Assembly (NCBI GenBank): GCA_948474755.1
Contig: CAOLHI010001316.1
Location: 186,001-250,000, forward strand
Direction: 5' to 3'
Length of the DNA: 64,000 nt
Source: Ctenosaura bakeri
Taxonomy: Eukaryota > Chordata > Lepidosauria > Squamata > Iguanidae
This document shows, piece by piece, positions 48,540 to 58,589 of this stretch. The position numbers and the translations under genes are program-made. The notes beneath the pieces were generated by a model. That model did no database searches, was not told where the DNA came from, and saw nothing but the letters and a program-made list of their open reading frames with translations. Within the stretch, counting starts at the first letter, position 1, and each line of letters opens with the position of its first letter.

Positions 48540-49480
48540 CATCGAGACAGCCATCCTGACGGCCACCGACCCCGAGCAATCCCACGTTCAGGGTTCGGGG
48601 CCGCCTGAGGGAAGACTCGGGTCCGGCGCTGGCTGGAGGCAGCTGCGCGGTTGAACTTCCTCCACCAGTAACGCTGAAAGCAGCCAGGAGGAAGGAAAGG
48701 GGATGTCAATAGCCGCGTCTGCCTCAGCGCGGCGGGCTTGGAGCAACTGCCGCCTCGAAGGCTGCCAGGAGAGGGGGGGAGAGACCCCCAAGGAGAGAAA
48801 GAGCAGCCACCCTCCTCCTCCTCCTCCTCACGCCCCCTTCCCCTGAGGCGGCCGCAGGAGGCCTCGCTCCGCCGAACGAGACGCCGTGCGACGCAGCCCG
48901 CCAGGCGCCGCTTGACTTCCCTTCCTCCCGCCCGCTAGGCCACCCGAGCCGGGAGAGGGACCCTCGGAGCCGCTCACCTCCCGCTGTCACACCCGCCGGG
49001 GCCTCGGCCGCGCGTTGCCAGGGCGAGGAGGAGGAGGAGGAGAAGGGACGGACCCGCGGCGCCTACGCGAGTCTCCGCTGTAGCCAGGCGGCGGCGGCAG
49101 CAACAGCTCTCGCGCAACACCCTCGACTTCTGCCCCAGCCAGCCAGCCAGCCAGGCGGGCCTCCCTCCCAGCTCCGCTTTGTCTCCGCCCCGTCGCCCTC
49201 ACCCCTTCCAACCCGCTCCGGGCCTCGGGGACCAAAGCTCCGCCTCCCCCCCCCCGCCCCGGCCGCGCTGTCACGCTGGCTGCCTTCCCTCGCGAACCGT
49301 TCATGATAGTGGCGGCGGCGGCCCTCAGCTTCCCCTCAGGCTTCGCGCTTCCTGCCTCCTTTCCTCCCCTTCTTGCTGAGGCCGACGCGTTACATTCCCT
49401 CACCTCAGGCCAAGGCGAGGAGGAGGAGGACCGGCCAGTTACCCCGCAGCTGTGCCGACGGGAATACGCCAAGGAGAGGG
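48540..49480. promoter_or_regulatory. CpG-island promoter of PIK3R1
   Basis: This is the only strongly GC- and CpG-rich stretch of the window, with GC boxes (CCCCGCCCC-type runs near 49247-49262), GGC-triplet runs and no obvious TATA box. It lies about 11 kb upstream of the PIK3R1 start-codon exon on the minus strand, where a housekeeping-type promoter and non-coding first exon are expected. The boundaries are estimated by eye. The long open frames on both strands here (for example 48987-49616 minus) arise from the GC bias and are not proposed as genes. Confidence 0.8.
48978..49320 (-). other. PIK3R1: Probable non-coding first exon of PIK3R1 (5' end approximate)
   Basis: Within the CpG island the minus strand has a consensus 5' splice site, CGGGAG/GTGAGC, with the exon ending at 48978 and intron 1 beginning at 48977. 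Splicing from here to the acceptor at 38097 would give an intron of about 10.9 kb. The transcription start cannot be fixed from sequence, so the right boundary is a guess within the densest CpG region. Other GT sites in the island are possible. Confidence 0.45.
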
Positions 49481-49654
49481 TGGGAGGTGTGTGTGTGTGT
49501 GGACTAGAAAACGCCTCAGAAAAAATTCCGAAGGACCCTGGCGTGCCTTTTCTCTGCTGGGGGGGGGGTGTCATATGGAGTAGGCCGGAGCAAAACCAGC
49601 CTCTAAATTTCGTCATATTGCTTCATAGGGAAACTGTCCTTCCCCCCCTTTTAG

Positions 49655-49762
49655 ACTACATTTCCCAGAATTCTCAAACCCTTTTGGCCTCCTCATTCCA
49701 GACTTTTCAAGATGGTAGGGGGAGTGTGACTATCCTGGCTAGAGAATGCTGGGAGTTGTAGT
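49655..49762. mobile_element. Small MITE whose ends are ZNF143-type motifs
   Basis: A 108-bp segment whose 21-bp ends are inverted copies (18 of 21): left ACTACATTTCCCAGAATTC, right GAATGCTGGGAGTTGTAGT. The motif ACTACAAYTCCCAGC is the known ZNF143/SBF binding consensus. It sits just upstream (minus-strand sense) of the PIK3R1 CpG island. Confidence 0.6.
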
Positions 49763-49881
49763 TCTAGGTGTACAGTATATCTATTATGGGGAGGCCTGAC
49801 TCACTAGAAAAGAGGATAATGCTTAGTAAGGTAGAGGGCAGGAGGGAAAGAGGAAGAGGGCACTGCGGATGTAGAGGCTCA

Positions 49882-50061
49882 GGCCATTTCCGCACTGGGC
49901 TGTTATAGTGCGATGATTCCACTTTCAACCTCCTCTGGAATCCTGGGGTTTGCAGTTTCGGGAGGGGCCAGCTGGCCCCTCCCGAAACTGCAAACCCCAG
50001 GATTCCAGAGGAGGTTGAAAGTGGAATCATCGCACTATAACAGCCCAGTGCGGAAATGGCC
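49882..50061. mobile_element. Palindromic MITE, copy 3 (perfect 180-bp palindrome)
   Basis: By my base-by-base reading the two 90-bp arms are exact reverse complements with no spacer (centre cag/ctg). It is flanked by TCA on both sides in a CTCAG context. The core is TGGGC on both arms. It lies about 0.4 kb upstream of the PIK3R1 CpG island. Confidence 0.92.
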
Positions 50062-50099
50062 TCAGTCAAGGAAGACTGGATTGGTAGAGTGGCTTGGAG

Positions 50100-50155
50100 A
50101 TCTCGCCTTCATAGGGTTGCCATAAGTTGAAGTCCACTTGGCAGTTAGCAGCAAC
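50100..50155 (+). mobile_element. SINE 3' fragment
   Basis: The end of a tRNA-type or 5S-type SINE: atagggttgccataagttga then cttggcagttagcagcaaca. Confidence 0.55.
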
Positions 50156-50189
50156 AGATATATTTGGTTGGTCTATATAGAATTAGGGT

Positions 50190-50456
50190 GGTTGCAGTGG
50201 TTTTAGCATTGGACTATGACTCTAGAGACCAGCATTCAAATCCCAGCTCTGCATTTGCCTTCCTCTGAGGCTCCGAGAATGTGATTTTTCCAAAAGCACA
50301 GTGGGTGCCTTTGGAAGGTCACACTCTCTCAACCTCAGAGGAACCTCCTCTGAACAACCTCCTCTGTACAACCTCCTCTGAACAAATCTTGACAAGAAAA
50401 CCCCATGACAGGGTCTCCACAAGTCGGAAATGAATTGAAGGTACATAGCAACAACA
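50190..50456 (+). mobile_element. tRNA-type squamate SINE with an internal tandem triplication
   Basis: Plus-strand copy: gcattggactatgactctag, attcaaatcccagctctgc, gtcacactctctcaacctc, gacaagaaaaccccatgac, aagtcggaaatgaattgaag and gcaacaac. The block caacctcctctg is present three times (about 50340-50382). Confidence 0.85.
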
Positions 50457-50527
50457 AATCGAGTTCTTGATGCCTATTTTATTCTTCTGTAAGGGCTCCT
50501 GTGTCTTCAACAGCAGTCTGAAATTTA

Positions 50528-50555
50528 CACACACACACACACAAACACACACACA
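50528..50555 (+). repeat. CA microsatellite
   Basis: Interrupted run of CA dinucleotides. Confidence 0.9.
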
Positions 50556-50762
50556 TGCACAGACCTTTATTTTAGTCAAATAGGCTCCTTTAGCCCTTGT
50601 TTCCTTTCTTAGTAGGTTAAACTCAGCCAATATCACCATCTTTCCCTTTGTAAAAAAAAAAGATGATTTCATAGTTAAGAGGACTGTATCTATAATTTGA
50701 AAAGAAATTGCCATTCATGGAAGAAGGGAATTCTACGTGACAGTAAAATCCCAAAGGGAATA

Positions 50763-51224
50763 GAGTCAACCCTCCACATTTGTTAGGGGCTCAGGACTCC
50801 CGCAAAAGTGCAAAAAGTGCAAATATTAAAAATGTGTGTGTTTGTGGGAAGCGGGCCAAGGCATGGTGGGGGAAGAAGACACCAGAGTTCAAACCAGGTC
50901 AGGGAAAGGAGAGGGAAGGTCATGGGAGCCCCATACTTCCCCTTTCCCCCTTCTCCTTCCTTGGTGTGCGTGTGGGGTGCATTGGGAGAGGTTCATTGTG
51001 CTGAGAAATCGGCCTGCAAGTCATCCTTAGCTGGCCAGTCAGCTGCTGAAGGAGGAAGAGGATAAGAGGCAGGTTTTCAAAGGGCTATATGACCTGATCA
51101 GAGCCAGCCAGAGGGAAAGTTCCCTAGGAAAAGGAGCCCCTTGGTTGAGGGGACAGGGGTGGAGAAATCAGCAAATAATCAAATCCGTGAAAGTCAAACC
51201 TGCAAAAACATGGAAGGCTGACTG
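50763..51224. mobile_element. Mariner-like MITE, copy E
   Basis: Left end TA/GAGTCAACCCTCCACATTTG, right end AACATGGAAGGCTGACTG then AA. The interior matches copy A (4100-4573) almost throughout, including cagagttcaaaccaggtcag and ctgtgaggatgatcagagc-like blocks, so A and E form one subfamily. Confidence 0.82.
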
Positions 51225-51461
51225 AATATGAAATTCAAAGAATAATATTTTAAGTTCAGCTCCACTTTGAAGAGAACAGATATGCCGATAATTTGCTTTT
51301 GTAAGAACTATGGAGCTGCAGGCTTTTGTTGTAGTATTTTGATAAAGTAGCCCATAATTTTTCAGATGCAGACCCCAGGACCCACTTGAGATTTTGGACC
51401 AACCTCTCAAACACGTTATTTTCAATACACCTTAATTTGTTTCCATCCTAGATTTATATTG

Positions 51462-51520
51462 TATATATTTATAAATATATATATATATATATTTATATTG
51501 TGTATTTATATTTATATTGT
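51462..51520 (+). repeat. AT-rich simple repeat
   Basis: Runs of ATAT and tttatattgt units. Confidence 0.8.
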
Positions 51521-51795
51521 AGTATCATTTCAACATTCACGGATGTCAATTGGGATACAGGTAACGGAGCAACAAGACCGTTGTTAAAAGGGGGTGGCCA
51601 GGTAACAAGAAGTCAAAAGTTCTTAATGAGGAAGAAAGCACGAGTTGTTTCAAACAGAGAAACTCTGGATTGCATACATATATATTGTGTATATTGTATA
51701 TATGGAGTTTAGGAAAGGCTGAAAAAAGATAAAATCCCAAGTAAGGTTAATGGAAAGTTCAAAACCTCACCTCTCCCTCCTGCTGAGTTAACAAG

Positions 51796-51891
51796 AGCCA
51801 TTTCCGCACTAGACTGTTATAGTGCTATTATTCTACTTTCAACATCCTATGGATTCCTGGGGTTTGCAGTTTAGGGAGGGGCCTCAAAGGC
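51796..51891 (+). mobile_element. Palindromic MITE, half copy
   Basis: Only the left arm is present, from the terminal gccatttccgcac (core TAGAC) to the centre ggggcctcaaaggc, after which unrelated sequence begins. It stops within a few bases of the palindrome centre. Confidence 0.8.
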
Positions 51892-52254
51892 TAATTACTA
51901 TTTGAACTCAGTTTGTAGCAACTAAAGTAAGCCAAGGACAAAGAGTGAAAGTAGGAGGAGAGAAAACAGGAATTTTTTTTGAAGTCGGTGAGAAGGTGGG
52001 ACAACAGATAATGAACTGAGTCCATCTCTGACAAATCACAACAGTTGGAGGGTACGTGGTAGTGGTGACGGTATAATGTATCTGTGGTCAAGTGGCAAAC
52101 CAGTAGGGACTCCCAATCCACTAGCAGAATACCAGTGGTGTAGACTGGGGGCTCTTGATCTTGGATAGCTCATGGACTAGTCGTCACAAGTAATCCACTG
52201 CAGGAACAAAAGTATATGCAATGCGCTGCTTCTGTGGTAGAGCTCGCTCTCCCC

Positions 52255-52335
52255 ATGTAGAAAACCCTGTGAAATTCAGGGGGTTGCCGTAAGTCAACAG
52301 ATGTCTTGAAGTTGCGTGTGTGCACGCACAGTGTT
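52255..52335 (+). mobile_element. Sauria-type SINE 3' fragment
   Basis: aaaaccctgtgaaattcagg, ggttgccgtaagtcaacag, then cttgaagttgcgtgtgtgc, matching the tail block of the 5S-headed SINE at 41.7 kb and ending in a GT/CA-rich tail. Confidence 0.55.
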
Positions 52336-52934
52336 CACTCATTATTTTTTTCTTGATATTTTGGGGAGGGCCAAAAATGAGTTTTTGGGGATATTTTGAA
52401 GGCAATTTTCCTCAAGTTTAGGCCAGTTTCATACTTTTAAAAATGGATCTTCCTTGAAAAGGGAGAGAAAAAGGTAAGCAAAATGAATTAATAACACAAT
52501 AAGAGGCTATGGGGAGAGCTTTGTAATGTTACATTTTTTTTAACAAACCAATTTTCCAGATTGTATAATGAACACATATTAAATTCTGTGAACTGATTTT
52601 TTTTCTCAGTAGGCAGTGTTTTGGTGAGTACCTCAACAAAATCACTGCAAATAGAGATTGAGCTAGTCTTAAAAGAAAATTTAATTTCCTCATGCAACTG
52701 AATACAAGACAGGGATTGAGTTTGTACCTCCTAATGGCAGTTTATATTTTTTAGTCATATACCCATTTCTGAGCAGGAAATTTGGTGTTGTTCTGAGAAC
52801 ACCACAGATACATAAAACCCAACAACCTGGAAACCCCCTACTATAGACCACATGAACAGAAAAAGCCCACATAGCTACAGACATCAGAAGGAAACTGGAA
52901 AACACAAACAGCCCCCTACTAACAGGCCCCTAGT

Positions 52935-53715
52935 GTAGTAGACGAAGAGCCAGCATGGCAGGGCTTTCCAAAAGGTGTGTCATGACATGTTCGTGTGTCG
53001 CCTGAAGTGAGAAGGTGTGTCGCCTCCCCGGGCTGAGAAAGACCCCCCCACCTGAGCCTCTCCCAGTGCTGCTGCCATCACAGCAGGCCAGGATCAGGTA
53101 GGGAAGCTGCCTTTCCCACTGCTGCTGCCCTCACCGGGTTCTTTCTTCAGCAAGGGCAACAGCAGCAAGCCAAGATCAGGTGGGGGACATCTTTCCTGCT
53201 GTTGCTGCCCTTGCCAGGGTCTTTCCTTGATGAGGGTGTCTTTCCTCAGCAAGGGCGACAGCAGTGAGCCAGGATCAGGTAGGGGGGCTGCCTTACACAC
53301 TGCTGCTGCCCTCACCGGGGTCTTTTCTCAGAGAAGGCAACAGCAGTGAGCGAGGATCGGGGGGGGCTGTTCTTCCTGCTGTTTAACCTCTGGCTTGCTG
53401 GTAAAACTGAATTACTGTGTCATGAAATGATATATGTCCAAAAAGTGTGTCACCAACATGAAAAGTTTGGAAAGCTCTGACATAGTGGTTTGAGTGTTGG
53501 ACTAGAATTCTAGAGAACACAGTTTGAAACCCTGCTCAGCCATGGAAACCTGCTGGGTGATCCTGGGCAAACTACACTCTCTCACCCTCAGAGGAAGGCA
53601 ATGGCAAACCTCCTCTAAATGATTCTTCCTGAGAAAACCCCATGAGAGGGTCTCCATAAGTCAGAGTGACTTGGGATAGCAGCAGCAGCAGCAGCAGCCA
53701 TCGCCACAACAACAT
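52935..53715 (+). mobile_element. tRNA-type squamate SINE split by a hAT-like MITE
   Basis: The SINE 5' tip (gacgaagagccagcatgg, to 52958) is separated from the rest (catagtggtttgagtgttgg, from 53481) by an inserted element. The right part has gtttgaaaccctgctcagcc, cctgctgggtgatcctggg, ctctcaccctcagaggaagg, tgagaaaaccccatgagagg and cataagtcagagtgacttgg, followed by a CAG triplet run (53680-53698). Confidence 0.82.
52959..53479. mobile_element. hAT-like MITE with a minisatellite core
   Basis: Inverted ends CAGGGCTTTCCAAA and TTTGGAAAGCTCTG, with subterminal ggtgtgtcatgacatg and aaaagtgtgtcaccaaca. The interior (about 53060-53390) holds about four imperfect tandem units of roughly 60-105 bp built on tgctgctgccctcaccggg, caacagcagtgagc and aggatcagg. 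Confidence 0.7.
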
Positions 53716-54234
53716 GCCCTCCCTCCTGAAACATGAAAAGATCACATACAGAAATACAGAAATATCTTTTTTAAAAAACACAGGTGTGATACACACAAAA
53801 CCTGATATCCAAATGCACACAGGTCCTGGCAACATCTCTTGAGAAAACATACAGGAAACGGGGGGAAATACTGTGGGAAAGGACAGACAACTTGAAGACC
53901 AATTTTTTTCCCCTCAGTGTATCTAGCCATCTCCCAAAGCAAAATATTCTAAAGGATATTTTTTAAAATTTAAAATTTTTTAAAAATTAAATGTAAAAGG
54001 CAAGAGATCTCAGTGGGCATCAGACATGGTGTCTGTGAGCCCCTTGCCTTTTCCCCTGCTGCCATGCATTGCTGATCCCGGTTTAAAGGCTAACATAAGG
54101 AAAATCCAAACAGATATTGTACATTTAAATTTGGAGTGGGCAAAGTGTACCTTTTTGCTGCATTTTATTTATTTATTTAGTGTGTGTGTGTGTGTGTTCC
54201 TTCAAGTCCCCTGTCCACTTATGGCAGCCCCATG

Positions 54235-54830
54235 AATTTCATATTATTTTATTCATTTCTATCTCACTTTTTCCCCAATAATGAAACTCAAAGAGGCTTA
54301 CAACATATTTACCATCAATTTAGATTAAAAACTATACAAAAACTTCAATATAAGTACAAATATAGAAGTTAATTCAAAATAAACAATTTATAAAATTAAA
54401 AACATTAAAATGCTTTCTTTAAAAAACTATATGGAAATCTTATAAATAGCATCACACACCATTCAAAACCTTTCCTAGTCAGTTTCTAAATGGGATAAAA
54501 AAATGTTTTAACTTGCCAGTGGAAGGAGAGGGACGATACTGCCATTCTGGGCTCTGTAGGAAAGGAGTTCCAAAGTCTGGGAGCAGAGCTACTGAGAAGG
54601 CCTTTTCCCTTGTTCCCTCAAAGAAGCGTGAGAAGGTGGCAGAACAGAGAGAAGGGTCTCTTCAGAAAATCTTAGAGCTCTAATAGACACATAAAGGGAG
54701 ATACAGTTCTTCAAACATCCTGCACCTAAACCATATAGGGATTTATAGATCATCACCAGCACTTTGAATTGTGAACAGAAATGTACTGGCAGACAATGGA
54801 AGTGTTGGAACAAAGAAGTTGTGTGCAACT
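54235..54830 (-). mobile_element. L2-type LINE 3' end
   Basis: A minus-strand frame (54828-54589) encodes LPVHFCSQFKVLVMIYKSLYGLG, which aligns with LPISFRAQYKVLVITFKALYGLG of the L2 copy at 61.9 kb. The decayed terminal part lies to the left, with gtaagcctctttgag-type sequence near 54290. It is 5'-truncated and frameshifted. Confidence 0.8.
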
Positions 54831-55409
54831 GGCTGCCAATCCTCCTTTAATTTCTCCATCAGCAGTCTTAAAGAAAAAATAAAATAAAACCACCACCAAG
54901 AGACCTCAGTATTGTTTTTAGAATAGTGGGACTATCTTAAAAACAAGGTTGGTGGTTGTTAACTTTGACTATTTGCAGGTATGTTTTTACAAAAACAATA
55001 AAACCACATTACATGGCATTAAAAAATAGTCATCATTATAACCCAGCAGGAATTGATAACAATCTGAGCACCCTGAAAACAGTAGCAAAGAGAGTGATCA
55101 TTAATTACACTTCTGACTGATAATTCCTGAAAAGGCTGAACTATGTGGGAACCTGCGTAGTCCAATTTTGTCTGGTCAATTTGCAGGGATTGGGGAATCA
55201 GCACTCCAAGCCGAGTCCCAGGAGTTCTTGAACCTTTCCCCATGCTTCCCCCCTGTTCTGGGGTTCATGGCATCACCCAAAATTGGCAGTGCAGTCCTCC
55301 GTCAAAACTCAGCAGTGTGGTTTGCTGCAAAGCATATCCTCTGATGTTTCACAGGTGAAAACTGGGGCACATGAACAAGCAACATCAGAGTGCAGTCAAG
55401 ATGGCAAAA

Positions 55410-55662
55410 TATATTTTTTAAAGATATTTTATTAAAATTTGTACTTGAAAATAATAAAAAACCCTTCCCACTTCAAATGCTTGTTTTCCAGTTGAATATG
55501 CATATTACATACCATTCTTACATTGTTACTGCAAAGTCAAAGGAAGAAATAATCTTATATTGTTACTTAGATTGTTACCTTGTTGCTTTGTATCATTACC
55601 TTATTACATTGTTGCATTCCATTACATACAATCTTACTTTGTTCCTTTTCCTTTCTCTATGT
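55410..55662 (-). mobile_element. L1 LINE 3' end
   Basis: It parallels the 3' terminal part of the L1 at 2914-3150: ttttattaaaatttg, cccttcccacttc, ttttccagttgaatatgc, ttacattgttac repeats, cattacatacaatcttac and ttccttttcctttct. It is cut off at 55662 by a hAT-like element. Confidence 0.75.
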
Positions 55663-56199
55663 CAGTGGTTCTCAACCTTCCTAATGCTGCGACCCCTTAA
55701 TACAGTTCCTCATGTTGTGGTGACCCCCAATCATAAAATCATTTTCGTTATTTATTTATTTATTGTTTAGTTAGTTAGTTAGTTATTTCCAACATCAAAT
55801 AGATTGGAAACACTGCCCTAAATCACTGCTCTGGATAGACTTCTAATGCCTAAAAACTGGTAACCCTCCCCCCGTTTTTTAAGCACAGAAAGTGTCCATC
55901 AGTGCCAGAATTAAGGCAGTAGTTCTAGTTCTGAATGTTGGGTTTCCACAGTTCAAAAAGCCAGTCACTCCCAAAGGCTGAAGGAATGTGACTTGCTCAA
56001 GGTTACCCAATGTCTAAGCAAGGATTTGAACCCTAGTCTCCAGAAGCATTTGATAAATAAATATTTGAATATTTAAATAGATATTTGAATATTTAAATCT
56101 AAATTTAAATATTTAAATCTTGATTTAAGTCTTGGGGGTCCCTGGCAACAAATTATATTTACAGGGTGTCCCCTGTAAAGAAAAGGTTCAGAACCACTG
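55663..56199. mobile_element. SPIN-like hAT non-autonomous element
   Basis: The left end CAGTGGTTCTCAACCTTCC continues with taatgctgcgaccccttaat, acagttcctcatgttgtgg and tgacccccaatcataaaat, which I recognise as the end of the SPIN (hAT) family. The right end AAGGTTCAGAACCACTG is its inverse. The 8-bp flanks agree at only 5 of 8 positions. A SINE fragment (55965-56050) and a TTTA/TTAG simple repeat (55752-55790) lie inside. It is probably inserted into the L1 3' end. Confidence 0.6.
55965..56050 (-). mobile_element. tRNA-type SINE fragment
   Basis: ggctgaaggaatgtgacttgc, aaggttacccaatgtctaag and gatttgaaccctagtctcc match the middle and 5' parts of the minus-strand SINE. Confidence 0.65.
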
Positions 56200-56207
56200 G
56201 TATATGC

Positions 56208-57284
56208 CATTGTTATAGGTAGATCAGATGGCTACAGCTAGTGATGGAATCATCCAGTACTGTTACTTAATATTGTTTGTTTTTATTTACTGTGTAGCAA
56301 AGGGTAGATAGGTATGTGTAGCAAGGCAAAAGAACCAGCAAGTTCCTGGCAGCAGCAATAGACTTAATTGAGGGTGGAAAGGAAATAGAAGATGCTAGCC
56401 ATGGACCATGGGAGCTGGCACGACCTTTTTCTGACATCAGCAAAGGGTGCCATGCAACTCCAACCCTAGATGAAACTCTGGAGCAGGCACAGCTAGGTAA
56501 GGTGGGACAGAGTCTCAAATGAGATGGCAAGTGTGGGACATTTAAGGAGGGGATGGTCCAGGGCAATGGAAGAGAATGGAGAAGGGACAATGGGAAGGCT
56601 GACAAAGTGAGAAGAAGTCTAAAGACTATTGAAAGGCATGAGTGTAAGGACAATGAAAAGAGAGGCTTAAGATTTTTGGGAGATTTTATCCTATAGCAAT
56701 ACTTGCCTGAGGCAAGTGCTTCCATTGTGGTGTGCTGTCTCACACAACTTACCCGTGAATTTAGTGTAGTGGCTGTGAATAAAAACCCTCTTTAAGAATT
56801 CTTGGTATTTCAAAGCCTCAGTCATTAAGAAGCACAAAGAAGGCCCAGCTATCTGCAGGCCAGGGCCTCAGGACCCACTATAGTATGGAAGACTACTCCA
56901 GTTGTCCCAGAGAGCTTCTTCATACCTGTTCAATATCCAGTTGCCAATTTGCTATATATTAATCACTTGATTAGTCAATACATAGTAAATGATATATAAC
57001 CCGTCAAGGTAACCACAGTGTAATGTTTCTATTTCAAGACCAAAGTCACAACCAGAATATAAATTTAAAACAAGATCCTGAGTCTAGTGAAAGTCCAGCT
57101 GAATTGTTAGCTAGCTTGTTAGCAAAAAGTACTTTTATGAGTGTCATAGAATAAAACTTATCCATGTGATTCAGAAAGGCTGAGGTTCCTCTTATCCAAT
57201 TTCATTAGCAATTATGTGTATAATTAATTCATTTATTAGCAGTGATTTATTATTTGAACCAAGCTGTTGGCACACAGAGAAACA
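56208..57284. other. Upstream intergenic, no recognised element
   Basis: The 158-codon minus-strand frame at 56743-56267 has no similarity I recognise and is not proposed as a gene. Confidence 0.4.
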
Positions 57285-57455
57285 GCATAGTATAGTAGTT
57301 TGAGTGGGAGGCCAGAGTTTGAATCCATGCTTGCCCATGGAAACTCACTGGGTGACCTTGGCCAAGTCATACTCTCTTACCTTCAGAAGAAGGCAATGGC
57401 AATTTTCCTGTGGACAAATATTGTGAAGAAATTGCCATCATAGTTTCACCTTAGG
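57285..57455 (+). mobile_element. tRNA-type squamate SINE, 3' end replaced by CR1
   Basis: agcatagtatagtagtttgag, agtttgaatccatgcttgcc, ctcactgggtgaccttggcc, ccttcagaagaaggcaatgg and tcaccttagggctacc. It runs directly into CR1 sequence near 57456. Confidence 0.8.
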
Positions 57456-58305
57456 GCTACCAGATGACACCAAATTGGGAGGGTTGCTAATACCCCAGAG
57501 GACAGGATCAGATTTCAAAATAACCTTGACAGATTGGAGAGCTGGGCCAAAGCTAACAAAATGAATTTCAACAGAGAGAAATGTAAAGTACTACATTTAG
57601 GCAGAAAAAATGGAATCGTAAATATAGGATGGAGGACTGGATAGGGATCTAGGAGTCTTGGTAAATCACAAGCTGAACATGAGTCAGCAGTGTGATGCAG
57701 CAGCCAAGAAAGCCAACACAATTCTTGGTTGCATCAATAGGAGTATGGTGTCTAGATCAAGGGAGGTAATGGTACCACTTTATTCTGCTTTGGTTAGACC
57801 TCATCTGGAATACTGTGTCCAGTTCTGGGCATCTCAATTCAAGAAGCATATTGACGAGCTGGAACATGTCCAGAGGAGGGCAACCAAAATGATGGAGGGT
57901 CTGGAAGCCATGCCCTATGAGGAACAGATTAGGGAGCTGGGTGTGTTTAGTCTGCAGAAGAGAAGGTTAAGAGGGGACATGATAGCCATATTTAAATATT
58001 TGAAGGGATGTCATGTCAAGGAGGGAGAGGGCTTGTTTTCTGCTGCTCCAGAGACCAGGACAAGGAGCAATGGATTCAAGCTGCAGGAAAGGAGATTCCA
58101 CTTGGACCTCAGAAAGAACTTCCTGATGGTTAGAGCTGTCTGGCAGTGGAATATGCTGCCTTGGAGTGTGGTGGTGTCTCCTTCTTTGGAGGTTTTTAAG
58201 CAGAGGATGGATGGCCATCTGTTAGGAATGCTTTGATGTGTATTCCTGCATAGCAGGGAGTTGGACTGGATGGCCCTTCTAACTCTATGATTCTATGATT
58301 CTGTG
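57456..58305 (+). mobile_element. CR1 LINE, 3' part of ORF2 and 3'UTR
   Basis: It begins within the reverse transcriptase catalytic region (PDDTKLGG, equivalent to FADDTKLGG), then LDRLESWAKANKMNFNREKC. After a frame break near 57640 a 192-codon frame (57658-58236) follows with [41 protein letters not shown] and [17 protein letters not shown]. The 3'UTR ends in the tandem attctatg octamer typical of CR1. Confidence 0.92.
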
Positions 58306-58589
58306 AGTTGGAAATTATGGTGGTCCTAGCAACAAGGAACAAGCTGGCACATAACATCAAAAGGTTGGCAGAACAGTTTCAAAACTGAACTCTCAGGGAA
58401 GCTGACAAGAGCTAAGTAGCTTCTAGTTTAGGCTGAATCCTTTAGGAAAACATGATGATATATTTTGAATTTCCCAGTTGATAACATAGGCTGTGAATAT
58501 GTGATAAACTGGCCAGTCAAAGCACCCAAATGCTTTTGGGGGAAATCCTTATTCCAAAGATATTTGGCATAGTGTATACTAATAATAGA

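Noticed and set aside
48306..48566. Related small peptides (IPLSTSSGILGFAVSGG type) repeated at 48.3, 49.9 and 61 kb
   Set aside because: Translations of the palindromic MITE arms, seen on both strands; not genes.
48987..49616. 209-codon minus-strand open frame in the CpG island
   Set aside because: Composition-driven (Gly/Arg/Ser/Pro-rich), overlaps the promoter and other open frames on both strands; no domain recognised.
56267..56743. 158-codon minus-strand frame
   Set aside because: No recognisable family and no splice or promoter context; could be chance in GC-moderate intergenic DNA.
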